DNA from: Chloroflexota bacterium
Lineage (GTDB): Bacteria; Chloroflexota; UBA11872; UBA12225
Length of the DNA: 64,000 bases
Assembly (NCBI GenBank): GCA_030447525.1
Contig: JAUJOR010000002.1
Location: forward strand, 281,931 to 345,930
Direction: 5' to 3'
Part shown: positions 7,979-16,828 of the stretch, in pieces
How positions within the stretch are numbered: the first letter of the stretch is position 1
Layout: the number at the start of each line of letters is the position of its first letter
Made by a program: the position numbers and the translations under genes
Notes under the pieces: model-generated
Told to the model about the DNA's origin: nothing
Seen by the model: the letters and a program-made list of their open reading frames with translations, nothing else
Databases searched by the model: none

Positions 7979-9826
7979 ATGATGACGATTCGCAGCCTGC
8001 GCGACTTTCTCGATCTTCTCACCCGGTCGGGTGACCTGGTGCAGGTCACGGCTCCGGTCGACCCCTACCTGGAAGTGGCCGAGATTCACCGCCGGGTGAT
8101 CGCCGGCGGCGGTCCGGCGCTGCTGTTTACCAACGTCCCCGGGAGCGCCCATTCCGTGGTGACGAACCTCTTTGGGACGGCACGACGCATCGAGCTGGCC
8201 TTCGGGCGCCGCCCGGTGGAGTTCGTGCGTCGGGCGGTCATGGCGGTGCAGGACCTGCTGCCCCCAACGCCGGCCAAGCTGTGGGGCTACCGCGACTTTG
8301 CCCGCCAGGGCCTCCGCGTCGGGCTCTCCCGGGCGCGGCGTGGTCCCATCTTGGAGGCGATGCACCGCCCGGTGCGTCTCGACCAGCTGCCCATCATCAC
8401 CTCGTGGCCGGGAGACGGGGGACCGTTCGTCACCCTGCCCCTGGTCTACACCGAGCACCCCGGCCCGGATGGCCACGGGCACAACCTGGGGATGTACCGC
8501 ATGCACGTCTACGACCGGGAGACGACGGGCATGCACTGGCAGATCCAGAAAGGGGGTGGCTTTCACGCCGCCGCCGCGGAGCGCCAGGGACGCCCGCTCC
8601 CGGTCACCGTCTTTCTCGGGGGCCCGCCGGCCCTCATCCTGGCTGCCGTTGCCCCCTTGCCGGAGAACGTCCCCGAGCTGCTCCTGGCATCCCTCCTCGC
8701 GGGCGAGCGTCTGCCCCGTGTCGCCGACCCGCAGGGAGGCTATCCGCTCCTGGCCGAGGCAGAGTTCGCCCTCGCCGGAGAGGTACGCCCCGGCGAGCGC
8801 CGGCTGGAGGGACCCTTCGGGGATCACTACGGCTACTACTCCCTGGCCCATGACTTCCCGGTGTTCCACGCCCAGCGCTTGTACCACCGGCGTGACGCCA
8901 TCTATCCGGCGACCGTAGTGGGCAAGCCCCGCCAGGAGGACTTCTTTATCGGCGACTACCTCCAGGAGCTGCTCAGCCCCCTCTTCCCACTGGTGATGCC
9001 GGGAGTGCGTGACATCTGGAGCTATGGCGAGACCGGCTTCCACTCCCTGGCCGCTGCCGTCGTGCAAGACCGCTACGCCCGGGAGGCCCTCGTCTCCGCG
9101 TTTCGCATCCTGGGTGAGGGCCAGCTTTCCCTGACCAAGTTTCTCCTGGTCACGGACACCCCCCGCGACCTGCGCGACTTCAAGGGCACTCTGGCGCACG
9201 TCCTTGCCCGTACGGTGTGGGAGCGGGACCTGTTCATCTTCGACCACACGGCGATGGATACCCTGGACTACACCGGGACGACCTTGAACCGCGGGAGCAA
9301 GGGGGTCCTGCTGGGGCTGGGGGAGGCCAAGCGAGAGCTCCCTCAAGCCTTCCACCTCCCCGAGGGTGGCCGGCTGCCGGCGGGCGTGGACGAGGCCCGG
9401 GTCTTCTGTCCCGGGTGCCTCGTCCTCCAGGGCCGCCCCTACGCCGAGGACGCCGAGCAGGCCGCCGTCCTGGGGGGCGAGCCGTCTCTCGCCGGCTGGC
9501 CCCTGGTCGTCCTGGCGGACGACGCCACCATAGCTACTTCGAGCGAGCGGTTTCTGTGGGCTACCTTCACCCGCTTCGAACCGGCCGGGGACGTCTACCC
9601 GGCCGGGCAGCAGGCCCACCGCCACCACCTGTCCTACCGCGCGCCGATAGTCATCGATGCCCGACTCAAGCCCTGGTACCCGCAGGAGCTCCGCCCGCTG
9701 CGGTCTACCGTGGAGACGGTCGATCGGCGCTGGCGGGAGTACTTTCCACAGGGCATGGCTCAGGATCCGCGCCCGTCGGGCGAGCCGCAGGATACCCCGC
9801 TGCCCCTGGTGACCGCCGCCCGCTGA
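7979..9826 (+). CDS. UbiD family prenyl-FMN-dependent decarboxylase
   Basis: UbiD enzymes reversibly decarboxylate aromatic or unsaturated acids using prenylated FMN made by UbiX. The protein (615 residues) shows FLDLLTRSGDLVQV at the start, the central GMHWQIQKGGGFH region, and the conserved LEGPFGDHYGYYS motif with acidic residues E277 and D282. GTTLNRGSKGVLLG follows near the C-terminus. Starts at ATG 7979 or 7982 follow GGAAGG at 7971-7976. No ubiX is present in the window. Candidate pathways are menaquinone (futalosine-type) or aromatic acid metabolism; the sequence does not decide. The family call is firm. Confidence 0.9.
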   Translation: MMTIRSLRDFLDLLTRSGDLVQVTAPVDPYLEVAEIHRRVIAGGGPALLFTNVPGSAHSVVTNLFGTARRIELAFGRRPVEFVRRAVMAVQDLLPPTPAKLWGYRDFARQGLRVGLSRARRGPILEAMHRPVRLDQLPIITSWPGDGGPFVTLPLVYTEHPGPDGHGHNLGMYRMHVYDRETTGMHWQIQKGGGFHAAAAERQGRPLPVTVFLGGPPALILAAVAPLPENVPELLLASLLAGERLPRVADPQGGYPLLAEAEFALAGEVRPGERRLEGPFGDHYGYYSLAHDFPVFHAQRLYHRRDAIYPATVVGKPRQEDFFIGDYLQELLSPLFPLVMPGVRDIWSYGETGFHSLAAAVVQDRYAREALVSAFRILGEGQLSLTKFLLVTDTPRDLRDFKGTLAHVLARTVWERDLFIFDHTAMDTLDYTGTTLNRGSKGVLLGLGEAKRELPQAFHLPEGGRLPAGVDEARVFCPGCLVLQGRPYAEDAEQAAVLGGEPSLAGWPLVVLADDATIATSSERFLWATFTRFEPAGDVYPAGQQAHRHHLSYRAPIVIDARLKPWYPQELRPLRSTVETVDRRWREYFPQGMAQDPRPSGEPQDTPLPLVTAAR

Positions 9827-9900
9827 CGGAGCCAGTGACTGCAGTGGGGGCACAGCGCAACGTGGCGACAGGGATCAGGCCGGGCCGAACTCTCCCAGCG

Positions 9901-9944
9901 GCGCCCGGCAGCGCCCGGCAAGGACCTGGGCGGCAGGGCCGCCC
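9901..9944. terminator. Convergent-gap hairpin and 10-base tandem repeat
   Basis: The gap between ubiD and the minus-strand phosphatase gene contains a perfect tandem duplication of GCGCCCGGCA (9901-9920). It is followed by the stem GGGCGGC/GCCGCCC at 9928-9934 and 9938-9944 with a 3-base loop. This may be a bidirectional terminator, but there is no T-run. Confidence 0.4.
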
Positions 9945-9955
9945 TGACGGGGGAG

Positions 9956-11056
9956 TCACCGGTGCGGGCGCAGGACGACGTCCGCCACTACGGGGCGGTG
10001 GTCGGAGCCACCCCCGTCCGGCCAGACCATCGCCCGGCGCGCTCCGACCTCAGATGAGAGCAGGATGTGGTCGATCCCGATCAGGGGGAAGCGGACGAGA
10101 AAGCTGCGCCTCAGGACGCGCACTCGTGGCACGGCGGGAAAACTGAGGCCAAACCCCCACCCCGCCTGGCGGTGGGCGTTGGCGTAGCCGGCGGCCAGGA
10201 GGCGCCGGAACTCGGGAGTCTGGTCGGTGAGATTCAAGTCCCCGGCAACGATCACCGGGTCTGCCGTAGCCGCCAGGGCGCGGAGGCGCGGCACCAGCCA
10301 GTCCACTTCCAGGCTGCGGGCGGCACTGACCTCCCCGAACACCACCGGCAGCGGCAGGGCCTCGCTGGAGCGATAGTTGACGCGCGGTGTCGTGAGATGC
10401 AGGTTGACCAGGTGCAGCCGAGTACCGTTGACGTCTAGCACGGCGTGCTGCCAGTGTGCCCCGCGCTGCGAGCCGTCCCAGCGCTCCTCGCTGAGGATAG
10501 GGTAGCGGCTCCAAATTCCCTGCGCCTCCCACAGGCCGGTCGTCCGCAATCGGGAGTGCGGGTAGGTGTCGCCCAGGGCGGCGTTCAGCTGCTGGGCCAG
10601 GGACGGCACCAGCTCCTGGGTCATCAGGATGTCGGGGTTGGCTTCCTCTATGACCCGTGCCAGGTTGGCTGCCGATCGCGAGCTGCCCAGAATGTTGAAG
10701 GTCATCACCCGCACCCTGGCCTCACCAGGCCTGCCCCGGCCGGTCAACTCGGAAAGCTGGGCCGGCCGGGGCACGAACAGCTCCCCGTAGAGGGAGGTGA
10801 ACATCACCCAAGGCAAGGCCGTAGCGAAGAGGGCCGCCGGTTTGCGCGCCACGGCCAGCGTCAGGAGCCACAGCGGGAGGGGCAGAAAAAACCAGGGTGT
10901 GAACTCGTTGAGCAGGGAGACCAGGTTATAGAGCCGCGTCCACTGGCGTTCCGGGACAAAGGAAGGTGGAAGGTCGGTGATGAGGGCGCGGAGCAGCAGA
11001 TACCCTAGCAAGGGCAAGCCGTGGAGCAGCGGCAGCAAGCCGATCAAGCGGCGCAT
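9956..11056 (-). CDS. Membrane-anchored endonuclease/exonuclease/phosphatase family protein
   Basis: The first 95 residues contain about three hydrophobic helices (LLPLLHGLPLLGYLLLRAL, FFLPLPLWLLTLAVA and ALFATALPWVMFTSLY). The rest is an EEP fold with its usual catalytic blocks: MTFNILG (Asn), MTQELVP (Glu), LVNLHLTTPR (His), VAGDLNLTDQ (Asp/Asn) and SDHRPVVADV (Asp-His). The family cleaves phosphodiesters in nucleic acids, phospholipids or small molecules; the substrate is unknown. The active domain would sit at the membrane, its side depending on helix number. The start lies 51 bases after the GH4 gene stop, so the two are probably co-transcribed. Confidence 0.85.
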   Translation of the reverse strand: MRRLIGLLPLLHGLPLLGYLLLRALITDLPPSFVPERQWTRLYNLVSLLNEFTPWFFLPLPLWLLTLAVARKPAALFATALPWVMFTSLYGELFVPRPAQLSELTGRGRPGEARVRVMTFNILGSSRSAANLARVIEEANPDILMTQELVPSLAQQLNAALGDTYPHSRLRTTGLWEAQGIWSRYPILSEERWDGSQRGAHWQHAVLDVNGTRLHLVNLHLTTPRVNYRSSEALPLPVVFGEVSAARSLEVDWLVPRLRALAATADPVIVAGDLNLTDQTPEFRRLLAAGYANAHRQAGWGFGLSFPAVPRVRVLRRSFLVRFPLIGIDHILLSSEVGARRAMVWPDGGGSDHRPVVADVVLRPHR

Positions 11057-11107
11057 AGCTTCCCAGGGGTGCCGGCCGGGTGGCGCCCCCGCCGGCCCGG
11101 TGGCCGC

Positions 11108-12490
11108 TCACACGCCGGCTGTCACCTCGCTGCGCGCCGCCCACCCATCCAGCCACCGGGCATTGGCCTCGAACAACTCGTTGACCATAGAACGCATGTC
11201 GTCGAGGCTTGTTGTCGCCGCCCCTAGAGGATCGAGGGCGCAGGCCTGATGGATAGCCTGACGGTCCCGCTGGAGAAAGCCCTTCACCGCCAGCTCCTGG
11301 ACGTTGACGTTGGTGCGGTTGATCGCCGCCAGCTGGCTGGGGAGGTCGCCGACGTAGCAGGGGTGCAGCCCGGCGCCGTCTACCAGGATGGGCACCTCCA
11401 CGTTACATCCCGGCGGGAGGTTGGTGATCAAGCCGGTATTGGCGACGTTCCCGTTAAAGCGGAAGGGTGCGTTGGCCTCCACGGCGCGGACGATGTAGGA
11501 GCAGTACTCCCGGCTCCGCTGCAGGTCGAGGGGGGCCTGGCCGGCGATCTGCTGCTTGATGCTCTCCCAGACCTGCTGCCGCCGTGAGGGCACGGCCGCG
11601 AGCTGCCCCATGCCGTTCGTGGCCCCGTCCGCGGAGGCCGGCCGGCGGGCGTCCGGCGCCGGCTGGGCGGGGGTGTACTTGTCCCGATCGGCCGCCGTGC
11701 GTCGGAACCAGGGGACGTACTCGCTCATGTGGCGCGAGGATTCGGTGACGAAGTACCCGAAGTGGCGCATGACCTCAAAGCGCACGCGGTCCTTGTCGTA
11801 GATCTGCGGGTCATTCATTGCCTGCTGCAGGCGCGGATACAGGTCCTCACCGCGATACGTCCCGCGCCGGAGCTGGAGGAACCAGGCCTGGTGGTTGATA
11901 CCCGCCACCCAGTACGCCACCTCCTCGTGAGGCACGCCGACGAAGCCGGCCAAGCGCTCGGCGGTGCCCTGCACCGAGTGACACAGCCCGACGTTGCGCA
12001 CGCTCGGAAGGGCCTGGGCTATCGTCCACATGATCATGTTCATCGGGTTGACGTAGTTCAGCCACAGGGCGTCCGGGCAACGACGCTGCATGTCGTGCCC
12101 GATCTCCAGCATGGCAGGCATCGTGCGCAGGTAGCGGAACACCCCGCCGACGCCGATGGTGTCGGCCACGGTCTGGTGCAGGCCGTACTTCTCCGGGATG
12201 GCCACATCGGGACGATCCGGCTCGTAGGCGTAGCCGATGGCCAGCGTAGAGATCACGTAGTCCGCACCGTCAAGCGCGGCCGCGCGATCGGTCGTCGAGG
12301 TCACCTGAGCGTTGACGCCCTTCGTCTCCACCATCCGCCGGGCCAGCGCCTCGATGAGGTCGAGGCGCTCGGCGTTGACGTCCATCAGGGTCAGCTCGGC
12401 ACTCTGCAGCTCAGGCCAGCTCAGGAAGTCAGCCAGGAGGCGGCGGGAGAAGGTGGCGCTCCCGGCGCCGATCAGTACGATCTTCGGCAC
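11108..12490 (-). CDS. GH4 family NAD-dependent glycosidase, alpha-galactosidase-like
   Basis: Family 4 glycosidases use NAD+ and Mn2+ to cleave glycosides by a redox elimination mechanism in the cytoplasm. Visible features are the dinucleotide loop IGAGSATFS at residues 7-15, LMDVN at 35-39, the metal-binding C170 in GLCHSVQG, and H200 in AGINHQAWF. The combination CHSVQ and GINHQAW resembles MelA-type alpha-galactosidases and alpha-glucuronidases rather than phospho-glycosidases. An Ala/Pro-rich insertion after TAADRDKYTP is unusual. The length of 460 residues is typical. A downstream membrane phosphoesterase-fold gene probably shares the transcript. Exact sugar specificity is not determinable. 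Confidence 0.85.
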   Translation of the reverse strand: MPKIVLIGAGSATFSRRLLADFLSWPELQSAELTLMDVNAERLDLIEALARRMVETKGVNAQVTSTTDRAAALDGADYVISTLAIGYAYEPDRPDVAIPEKYGLHQTVADTIGVGGVFRYLRTMPAMLEIGHDMQRRCPDALWLNYVNPMNMIMWTIAQALPSVRNVGLCHSVQGTAERLAGFVGVPHEEVAYWVAGINHQAWFLQLRRGTYRGEDLYPRLQQAMNDPQIYDKDRVRFEVMRHFGYFVTESSRHMSEYVPWFRRTAADRDKYTPAQPAPDARRPASADGATNGMGQLAAVPSRRQQVWESIKQQIAGQAPLDLQRSREYCSYIVRAVEANAPFRFNGNVANTGLITNLPPGCNVEVPILVDGAGLHPCYVGDLPSQLAAINRTNVNVQELAVKGFLQRDRQAIHQACALDPLGAATTSLDDMRSMVNELFEANARWLDGWAARSEVTAGV

Positions 12491-12511
12491 GGTCTCTCTC
12501 CAGTCCTCAGT

Positions 12512-12565
12512 GCTTGCGGCTCACTCTTCATCGTTTGGGGCTCAGTCGTTGACGCTTGGGGCTCC
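12512..12565. repeat. Three 21-base imperfect tandem repeats
   Basis: Cores GCTTGCGGCTCA (12512), GTTTGGGGCTCA (12533) and GCTTGGGGCTCC (12554) recur at exactly 21-base spacing. They lie between the ferritin-like gene terminator and the GH4 start on the minus strand, so they would be in the GH4 leader or promoter. The role is unknown. Confidence 0.6.
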
Positions 12566-12570
12566 GGGCC

Positions 12571-12594
12571 CCGCGGCGCTTCGAAGCGCCGCGG
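12571..12594 (-). terminator. 24-base perfect palindrome after the ferritin-like gene
   Basis: CCGCGGCGCTTC (12571-12582) is followed directly by its exact complement (12583-12594). It starts 12 bases past the stop of the minus-strand ferritin-like gene, in the position of a terminator. No T-run follows. Confidence 0.55.
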
Positions 12595-12605
12595 CGCGCG
12601 GCACG

Positions 12606-14312
12606 TTATTCCAGGGCCGCGTTGCCCCCGCCCTTTTGCACCAGCTCGGCGATCTCCTCATCGCTGAAGCCGGCGATCTTGAGCGAGATCACGTTGACCG
12701 GCGTGGGGTCGTCTTGCTTGCTTCCCGCCGCCGGCTTGGCCTCACCGGTATCGCCCAGGGCCTGCATCACCAGGGCGGCCACCTTCTTGTCGTGGACGAT
12801 GCGCATGCGGTCGACTTCCTCCCCGACCAGGCGCAGGCGTTCCGGGTCGTCATGCAGGAGCCACTTCACCCAGCGATTGCCGAAGGCGACGTGACGCGTC
12901 TCATCGGCCTGGATGAAGTCAAACATCTTGGCCCCTACCTCGTCGCCCATCTCCCGAAACGTGTTGCGACTCTTGAGCAGGCCGTTCAGGCCGCCGAGCT
13001 CGCCCCGCCGGTGCAGGTCCTGCAGCCGGTGCAGGAGGTCGAGCTGGATGCGGTAGCCGAAGTTTCCCGGGACAATAGGGTACATTCCGACGTGTCCCCC
13101 GAGGTCCTCCAGATGCTTGCAGGTCTCTTCGGAGTGACGAATCTCGTCCCACACCACCCGGGCCATGTCCAGGTGGAACTCCCAGGGCATGCGCGGGAAT
13201 TCGTAGGAGTTGCGCCCGGACAGCTCGGCGGCATGCATCTCGTTATCCATCATCCCGTGCATCAGGCGGCGCCCCTTTTCGGCCCAGTCGTCGCCGGGGC
13301 TGGGCATTCGCGTCGCCTGTTCGGCCGGGTGCACCATAGCGAAGCGGGCGTCCCGCTGGGCCAGGGGCACCGGCGGGGGGAGACCCCGATCGGCCTCGGC
13401 CGGACGGCGCTCTGCCTGGGCGGTCTGGCCACTGGACTGGCGGCGGGCCGCCAGGACGGCCTCCAGCTCCAGGAGCTCGGGAGGGTCGTCGTCCTCCGGC
13501 AGGATGCGGGGCGTCATGTCGATGTAGAACCGGGCGTCGCGCGCCGCGATCAACAGCCGCTCCGAGCGGGGGGACTGCGACCGGGGGAGGGTGGCCAGGC
13601 TTTCCATGGCCACCTCGGGCGTGCTGGGGGGTTCTGGTGGCGGCGGCGTCCCCTGGGCCACGATCCCACCGGCCTCGCTGAGGACGGTCTCCAGGCGCTG
13701 CTGCCAGCGCGCCGTGTGCTCCGATCGGGAAGGGTCGCCGGCGATCAGGGCTTCAACCGCCGCCTCGCCCCAGCGCACCTGCTCCGTCTCCTCCGCCATG
13801 ACCGGCCGGAGCGTGCGTATCGTGGGGGCGTCGCAGATGGGGTCGGTCACGGCCATGTGGTACTGCATGGCGCTGATCAGGCGGGGCTTGGCCACGCGGT
13901 AGACCCCCACCAGGAACTGTAGCGGCGTCTCCGCCTCGTCCAGGGCGTCCAGGAAGCGCTGCACCTCCACCGGCGCCCGGCGGTCGGCGTCGGCCGGGAT
14001 CCGCAGCTCGGATGTCCGCAGGCGCAAGGACTCGGCGTGCTGCGCGTCCTGCCACACGTGCCGGCCGATTTCCAGCTTCAGCTCATACTCCGGGATCTTG
14101 GCCAGCCAGCCGGCCAGCAAGCGCATGACGTGGAACTCCACCATCTGGTAGCGCACCACGCGACGGCCGGACTCCACCACGTCAAACTCCCCACCCAGGC
14201 GGCGCCTGTCCGGCGGGAGAAGGGGCAATCCCGGCGCGCTGAGCGCCCCAGCCTGAGAAGACCCCGTGGACGCGCTCGACGTGAACACTGCCGGCCGAAC
14301 GACTGCGCTCAT
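12606..14312 (-). CDS. Tandem ferritin-like protein of unknown function
   Basis: A 568-residue protein that appears to hold two four-helix di-iron-type bundles related to DUF455-like proteins. The C-terminal half shows the ligand pattern clearly: Glu in MMDNEMHAAEL, ExxH-type DEIRHSEE, and ADETRHVAFG. The N-terminal half shows EFHVMRLLAGW and WQDAQHAE, but its last helix reads MAEETEQVRWGE with no His, so one site looks degenerate. A low-complexity Pro/Ala linker (about residues 225-340) joins the halves. AGGAG lies about nine bases before ATG 14312. It may be an oxidase, a ferritin-like store or an RNA/cofactor hydroxylase relative; I cannot choose. Confidence 0.65.
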   Translation of the reverse strand: MSAVVRPAVFTSSASTGSSQAGALSAPGLPLLPPDRRRLGGEFDVVESGRRVVRYQMVEFHVMRLLAGWLAKIPEYELKLEIGRHVWQDAQHAESLRLRTSELRIPADADRRAPVEVQRFLDALDEAETPLQFLVGVYRVAKPRLISAMQYHMAVTDPICDAPTIRTLRPVMAEETEQVRWGEAAVEALIAGDPSRSEHTARWQQRLETVLSEAGGIVAQGTPPPPEPPSTPEVAMESLATLPRSQSPRSERLLIAARDARFYIDMTPRILPEDDDPPELLELEAVLAARRQSSGQTAQAERRPAEADRGLPPPVPLAQRDARFAMVHPAEQATRMPSPGDDWAEKGRRLMHGMMDNEMHAAELSGRNSYEFPRMPWEFHLDMARVVWDEIRHSEETCKHLEDLGGHVGMYPIVPGNFGYRIQLDLLHRLQDLHRRGELGGLNGLLKSRNTFREMGDEVGAKMFDFIQADETRHVAFGNRWVKWLLHDDPERLRLVGEEVDRMRIVHDKKVAALVMQALGDTGEAKPAAGSKQDDPTPVNVISLKIAGFSDEEIAELVQKGGGNAALE

Positions 14313-14649
14313 CTTGCTGCTCTCCTCTCTGCCCGGCCGGGCTCGGCGCGGACTGCGGGCCGACCCCCTATCCCCCCCGCTCCGGCTGGCCCACTCCAGC
14401 CCCGCGGCGGGCGGTGCCCCTTTCCCCGTCTACAGGCATTGACCAGAGGGCCGCTCGCCACCAAACGCCGGCCCTGCACAAGGTGGCCCTCGGCAAGCAG
14501 GCCCTCGGCAAGCAGGCCCTCGGCCAGGGCCCTGCCCTGTACCGTCTACAGGCGAGGACTCTGCTCAGCCGACTATACGCAGCCCGGCCGGGTGGGACAA
14601 GTGTCCCCGGCGGGCGCATCGTTGGCCCCATCTATGATAGAAGTGGCCC
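14313..14649. other. 337-base intergenic region with a 15-base triple repeat
   Basis: This divergent gap contains GGCCCTCGGCAAGCA at 14485-14499, an exact second copy at 14500-14514 and a decayed third copy at 14515-14529. A -10-like TATGAT at 14633-14638 precedes the SGNH hydrolase gene and ends 11 bases before its ATG. No convincing -35 box and no small gene are visible. Confidence 0.6.
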
Positions 14650-15678
14650 ATGCAGATCTCACCTGACGATGGCCGCTTGAGCTGGCAAGGCGCCGTTTCC
14701 CTGGAGGGCAGCCAGGAGGGGGTGATGCCCTGGCGCCTGCCCCACGCCGCGCGGGACCTCTTCCCCGCCCCACTCGTCGAGCGAGCGGCCATGCCGGCCG
14801 GCGTGCGCCTGGTGTTCCGCAGCGACGCCACGTCGATTGCCGGGCAGCGCGTTGCCGTGACCGACTCCGCCCCCCTTGATCTCGTCTGCGATGGGGAGGT
14901 GGTGGCGACGGCGGAGCAAGGGGGGGCGGAGAGCTTCCGCTTCGACGGCTTGCCTCCAGGAGAGAAGCGCATCGAGCTGTGGCTCCCGCAGTTTGGATCC
15001 TTCCGCCTACGGGCGCTGGAGCTGAACGACGGGGCCATTCTACGAGTGGAGGGGCAGGCGGAGGCAGGCCCACGGTGGGTGACCTACGGCAGCTCCATCA
15101 CCCAGTGCCGTACCGCGGCCAGTCCTACCCAGACCTGGCCGGCCATCGTCGCCCGCGAGCGGGGGCTGCATCTGACCTGCCTCGGCTACGGTGGACAGTG
15201 CCACCTGGACGTCGGCGTCGCCCGCCTGATGCGCGACCTGCCGGCCGACTTCCTCTCCATCTGCGTCGGGATTAACGTCTATGGGGGGGCGACCCTCAAT
15301 CAGCGGACGTTCCGTTCGGCCGTCACCGGCTTCGTCCAGATCGTGCGCGAAGGGCACCCCGAGATCCCCTTCGTCGTCTTGTCCCCCATCTGGTCGCCCC
15401 CACGGGAGCGGGAGCCCAATGCCGTGGGGTTCACCCTGCAGGGGATGCGTGAAGAGGTGGAGGCCGCCGTGGCCGCCTTGCGCGCCCACGGCGACGGGGC
15501 GTTGCATTACGTCGACGGGCGGGGCGTCTTTGGCCCGGAGCTGGAGCACCTCCTCCCGGACGGGCTGCATCCCAACGCCGAGGGCTACCGCCTGCTGGGT
15601 CAGAATGTTCTCCGGGCGGTGGTCGAGCCCTACTTCCCCCGAACGGAGCGCGCCGTCGACGCCCGGCGGACTTTGTGA
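14650..15678 (+). CDS. SGNH/GDSL-type esterase
   Basis: A 342-residue hydrolase with an N-terminal beta-sandwich-like domain (about residues 1-140) and a C-terminal SGNH domain. The catalytic blocks are visible: block I YGSSIT with the nucleophile S148, the Gly of block II in GYGGQ, the Asn of block III in VGINVYGG, and block V DGLHPNAEGY with the Asp-His pair. The layout resembles SsfX3-like acyltransferases/esterases. There is no signal peptide. A TATGAT box ends 11 bases before the ATG, giving a very short leader. It ends 33 bases before nuoA but is not functionally related. The substrate is unknown. Confidence 0.82.
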   Translation: MQISPDDGRLSWQGAVSLEGSQEGVMPWRLPHAARDLFPAPLVERAAMPAGVRLVFRSDATSIAGQRVAVTDSAPLDLVCDGEVVATAEQGGAESFRFDGLPPGEKRIELWLPQFGSFRLRALELNDGAILRVEGQAEAGPRWVTYGSSITQCRTAASPTQTWPAIVARERGLHLTCLGYGGQCHLDVGVARLMRDLPADFLSICVGINVYGGATLNQRTFRSAVTGFVQIVREGHPEIPFVVLSPIWSPPREREPNAVGFTLQGMREEVEAAVAALRAHGDGALHYVDGRGVFGPELEHLLPDGLHPNAEGYRLLGQNVLRAVVEPYFPRTERAVDARRTL

Positions 15679-15711
15679 GAAAATGAACAAAGTAAGAGGG
15701 ACAGGGGATCG

Positions 15712-16083
15712 ATGACAGTAGACGTGTACGCCGCGGTCTACACGCCGGTGATCGTGGCCGCCGTCGTGGGGGTGCTGTTCATCGCCTCCACGCTGTTCGT
15801 GGCCAACTTGCTCGCACCACGCATCCGTGGCCGCACCAAGGAGGCCATCTACGAGTGCGGCATGCAGCCAATCGGCCAGGGATGGAGCCAGATGAATCTG
15901 CGCTACTATCTCTACGCCTTCGTCTTCCTCATCTTCGAGATCGAGGCCATTTTCCTGTTCCCCTGGGCGGTAGTGTTCCGCCGGCTCGGACCATTCGCCT
16001 TCTGGGAGATGATGCTCTTCCTGGCCATGCTGCTCTTCGGGCTGGCCTACGCCTGGAGGAAAGGAGTCCTGCAGTGGGAATAA
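15712..16083 (+). CDS. nuoA: NADH-quinone oxidoreductase subunit A
   Basis: Membrane subunit of complex I near the quinone site. At 123 residues it has three predicted helices ([36 protein letters not shown] and [17 protein letters not shown]). The family loop carries Cys in [11 protein letters not shown], and [11 protein letters not shown] is the second signature. It is the first gene of an 11-gene nuo cluster. The stop overlaps the start region of nuoB, so translation is coupled. Confidence 0.95.
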   Translation: MTVDVYAAVYTPVIVAAVVGVLFIASTLFVANLLAPRIRGRTKEAIYECGMQPIGQGWSQMNLRYYLYAFVFLIFEIEAIFLFPWAVVFRRLGPFAFWEMMLFLAMLLFGLAYAWRKGVLQWE

Positions 16084-16721
16084 TCGCGCCGGACAGGGCC
16101 AGCGCCGGGACGAGCAGCGCCATCGGCAACCAGACGGCGGTCGCGGGGGCCCCGGGCACCCTCCCCGAGCTGAACCCGCAGCCGGAGAATCTCTACGCCC
16201 GCCTGCCCCAGGGGATCGTCACCACCTCGGTCGACCAGCTGTTCCAGTGGGCCCGCAAGAGCAGCCTGTGGCCAATGACCTTCGGCCTGGCTTGCTGTGC
16301 CATCGAGATGATCGGCACCTTCATGGCCAAGCACGACCTCGACCGCTTCGGCCTTATCGGGCAGGTCGGGGCTACCCCGCGCCAGTCAGATCTGATGATC
16401 GTCTCCGGGACGGTGACTACCAAGATGGTGCCGGCGATCAAGACGCTCTACGATCAGATGCCGGAGCCCAAGTGGGTGATCTCGATGGGGGGCTGCGCCA
16501 CCTGCGGGGGGCCCTACTACCGCTACCCCACGGTGGTGCAGGGGGTAGACCAGGCCATTCCGGTGGACGTCTACATCGGGGGTTGTCCCCCCAGGCCAGA
16601 GGCCTTGATCCACGGCATCCTCAAGCTGCAGGAGAAGATCATGCGCCAGGCCAAGGAAGGGCGGCGTCCTACACCGGACATGGAGCTAGTGCTGGCTGGA
16701 GATGGCGTGGCCGCCGCCTAG
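16074..16721 (+). CDS. nuoB: NADH-quinone oxidoreductase subunit B
   Basis: Carries the N2 [4Fe-4S] cluster that passes electrons to quinone. About 215 residues. The cluster ligands are visible: the Cys pair in GLACCAIEM, Cys in [11 protein letters not shown] and Cys in [13 protein letters not shown] variable N-terminal 45 residues precedes the conserved core. The GTG start at 16074 is set by AAGGAG at 16061-16066 and overlaps the nuoA end by 10 bases; longer in-frame extensions are inside nuoA and unlikely. Confidence 0.95.
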   Translation: MGIIAPDRASAGTSSAIGNQTAVAGAPGTLPELNPQPENLYARLPQGIVTTSVDQLFQWARKSSLWPMTFGLACCAIEMIGTFMAKHDLDRFGLIGQVGATPRQSDLMIVSGTVTTKMVPAIKTLYDQMPEPKWVISMGGCATCGGPYYRYPTVVQGVDQAIPVDVYIGGCPPRPEALIHGILKLQEKIMRQAKEGRRPTPDMELVLAGDGVAAA

Positions 16722-16732
16722 TACAGTTCCGC

Positions 16733-16769
16733 GGAAGTCCTGCGGCAGACCCCAGCCTGGGAGTCCTGC
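16733..16769. repeat. 26-base-spaced direct repeat in the nuoB-nuoC gap
   Basis: GGAAGTCCTGC (16733-16743) recurs as GGGAGTCCTGC (16759-16769), with similar flanks. It is one of several short spacer duplications inside the nuo cluster. No function is evident. Confidence 0.5.
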
Positions 16770-16828
16770 CGAGCGACTTCAGCCCAGGTGGACTAGGCGG
16801 AGGGTAGGGCAGCAGTAGGGGACGTGGA

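Noticed and set aside
7886..9853. A 655-codon open frame opposite ubiD
   Set aside because: No domain, composition typical of antisense reading of a GC-rich gene, and UbiD on the other strand is unmistakable.
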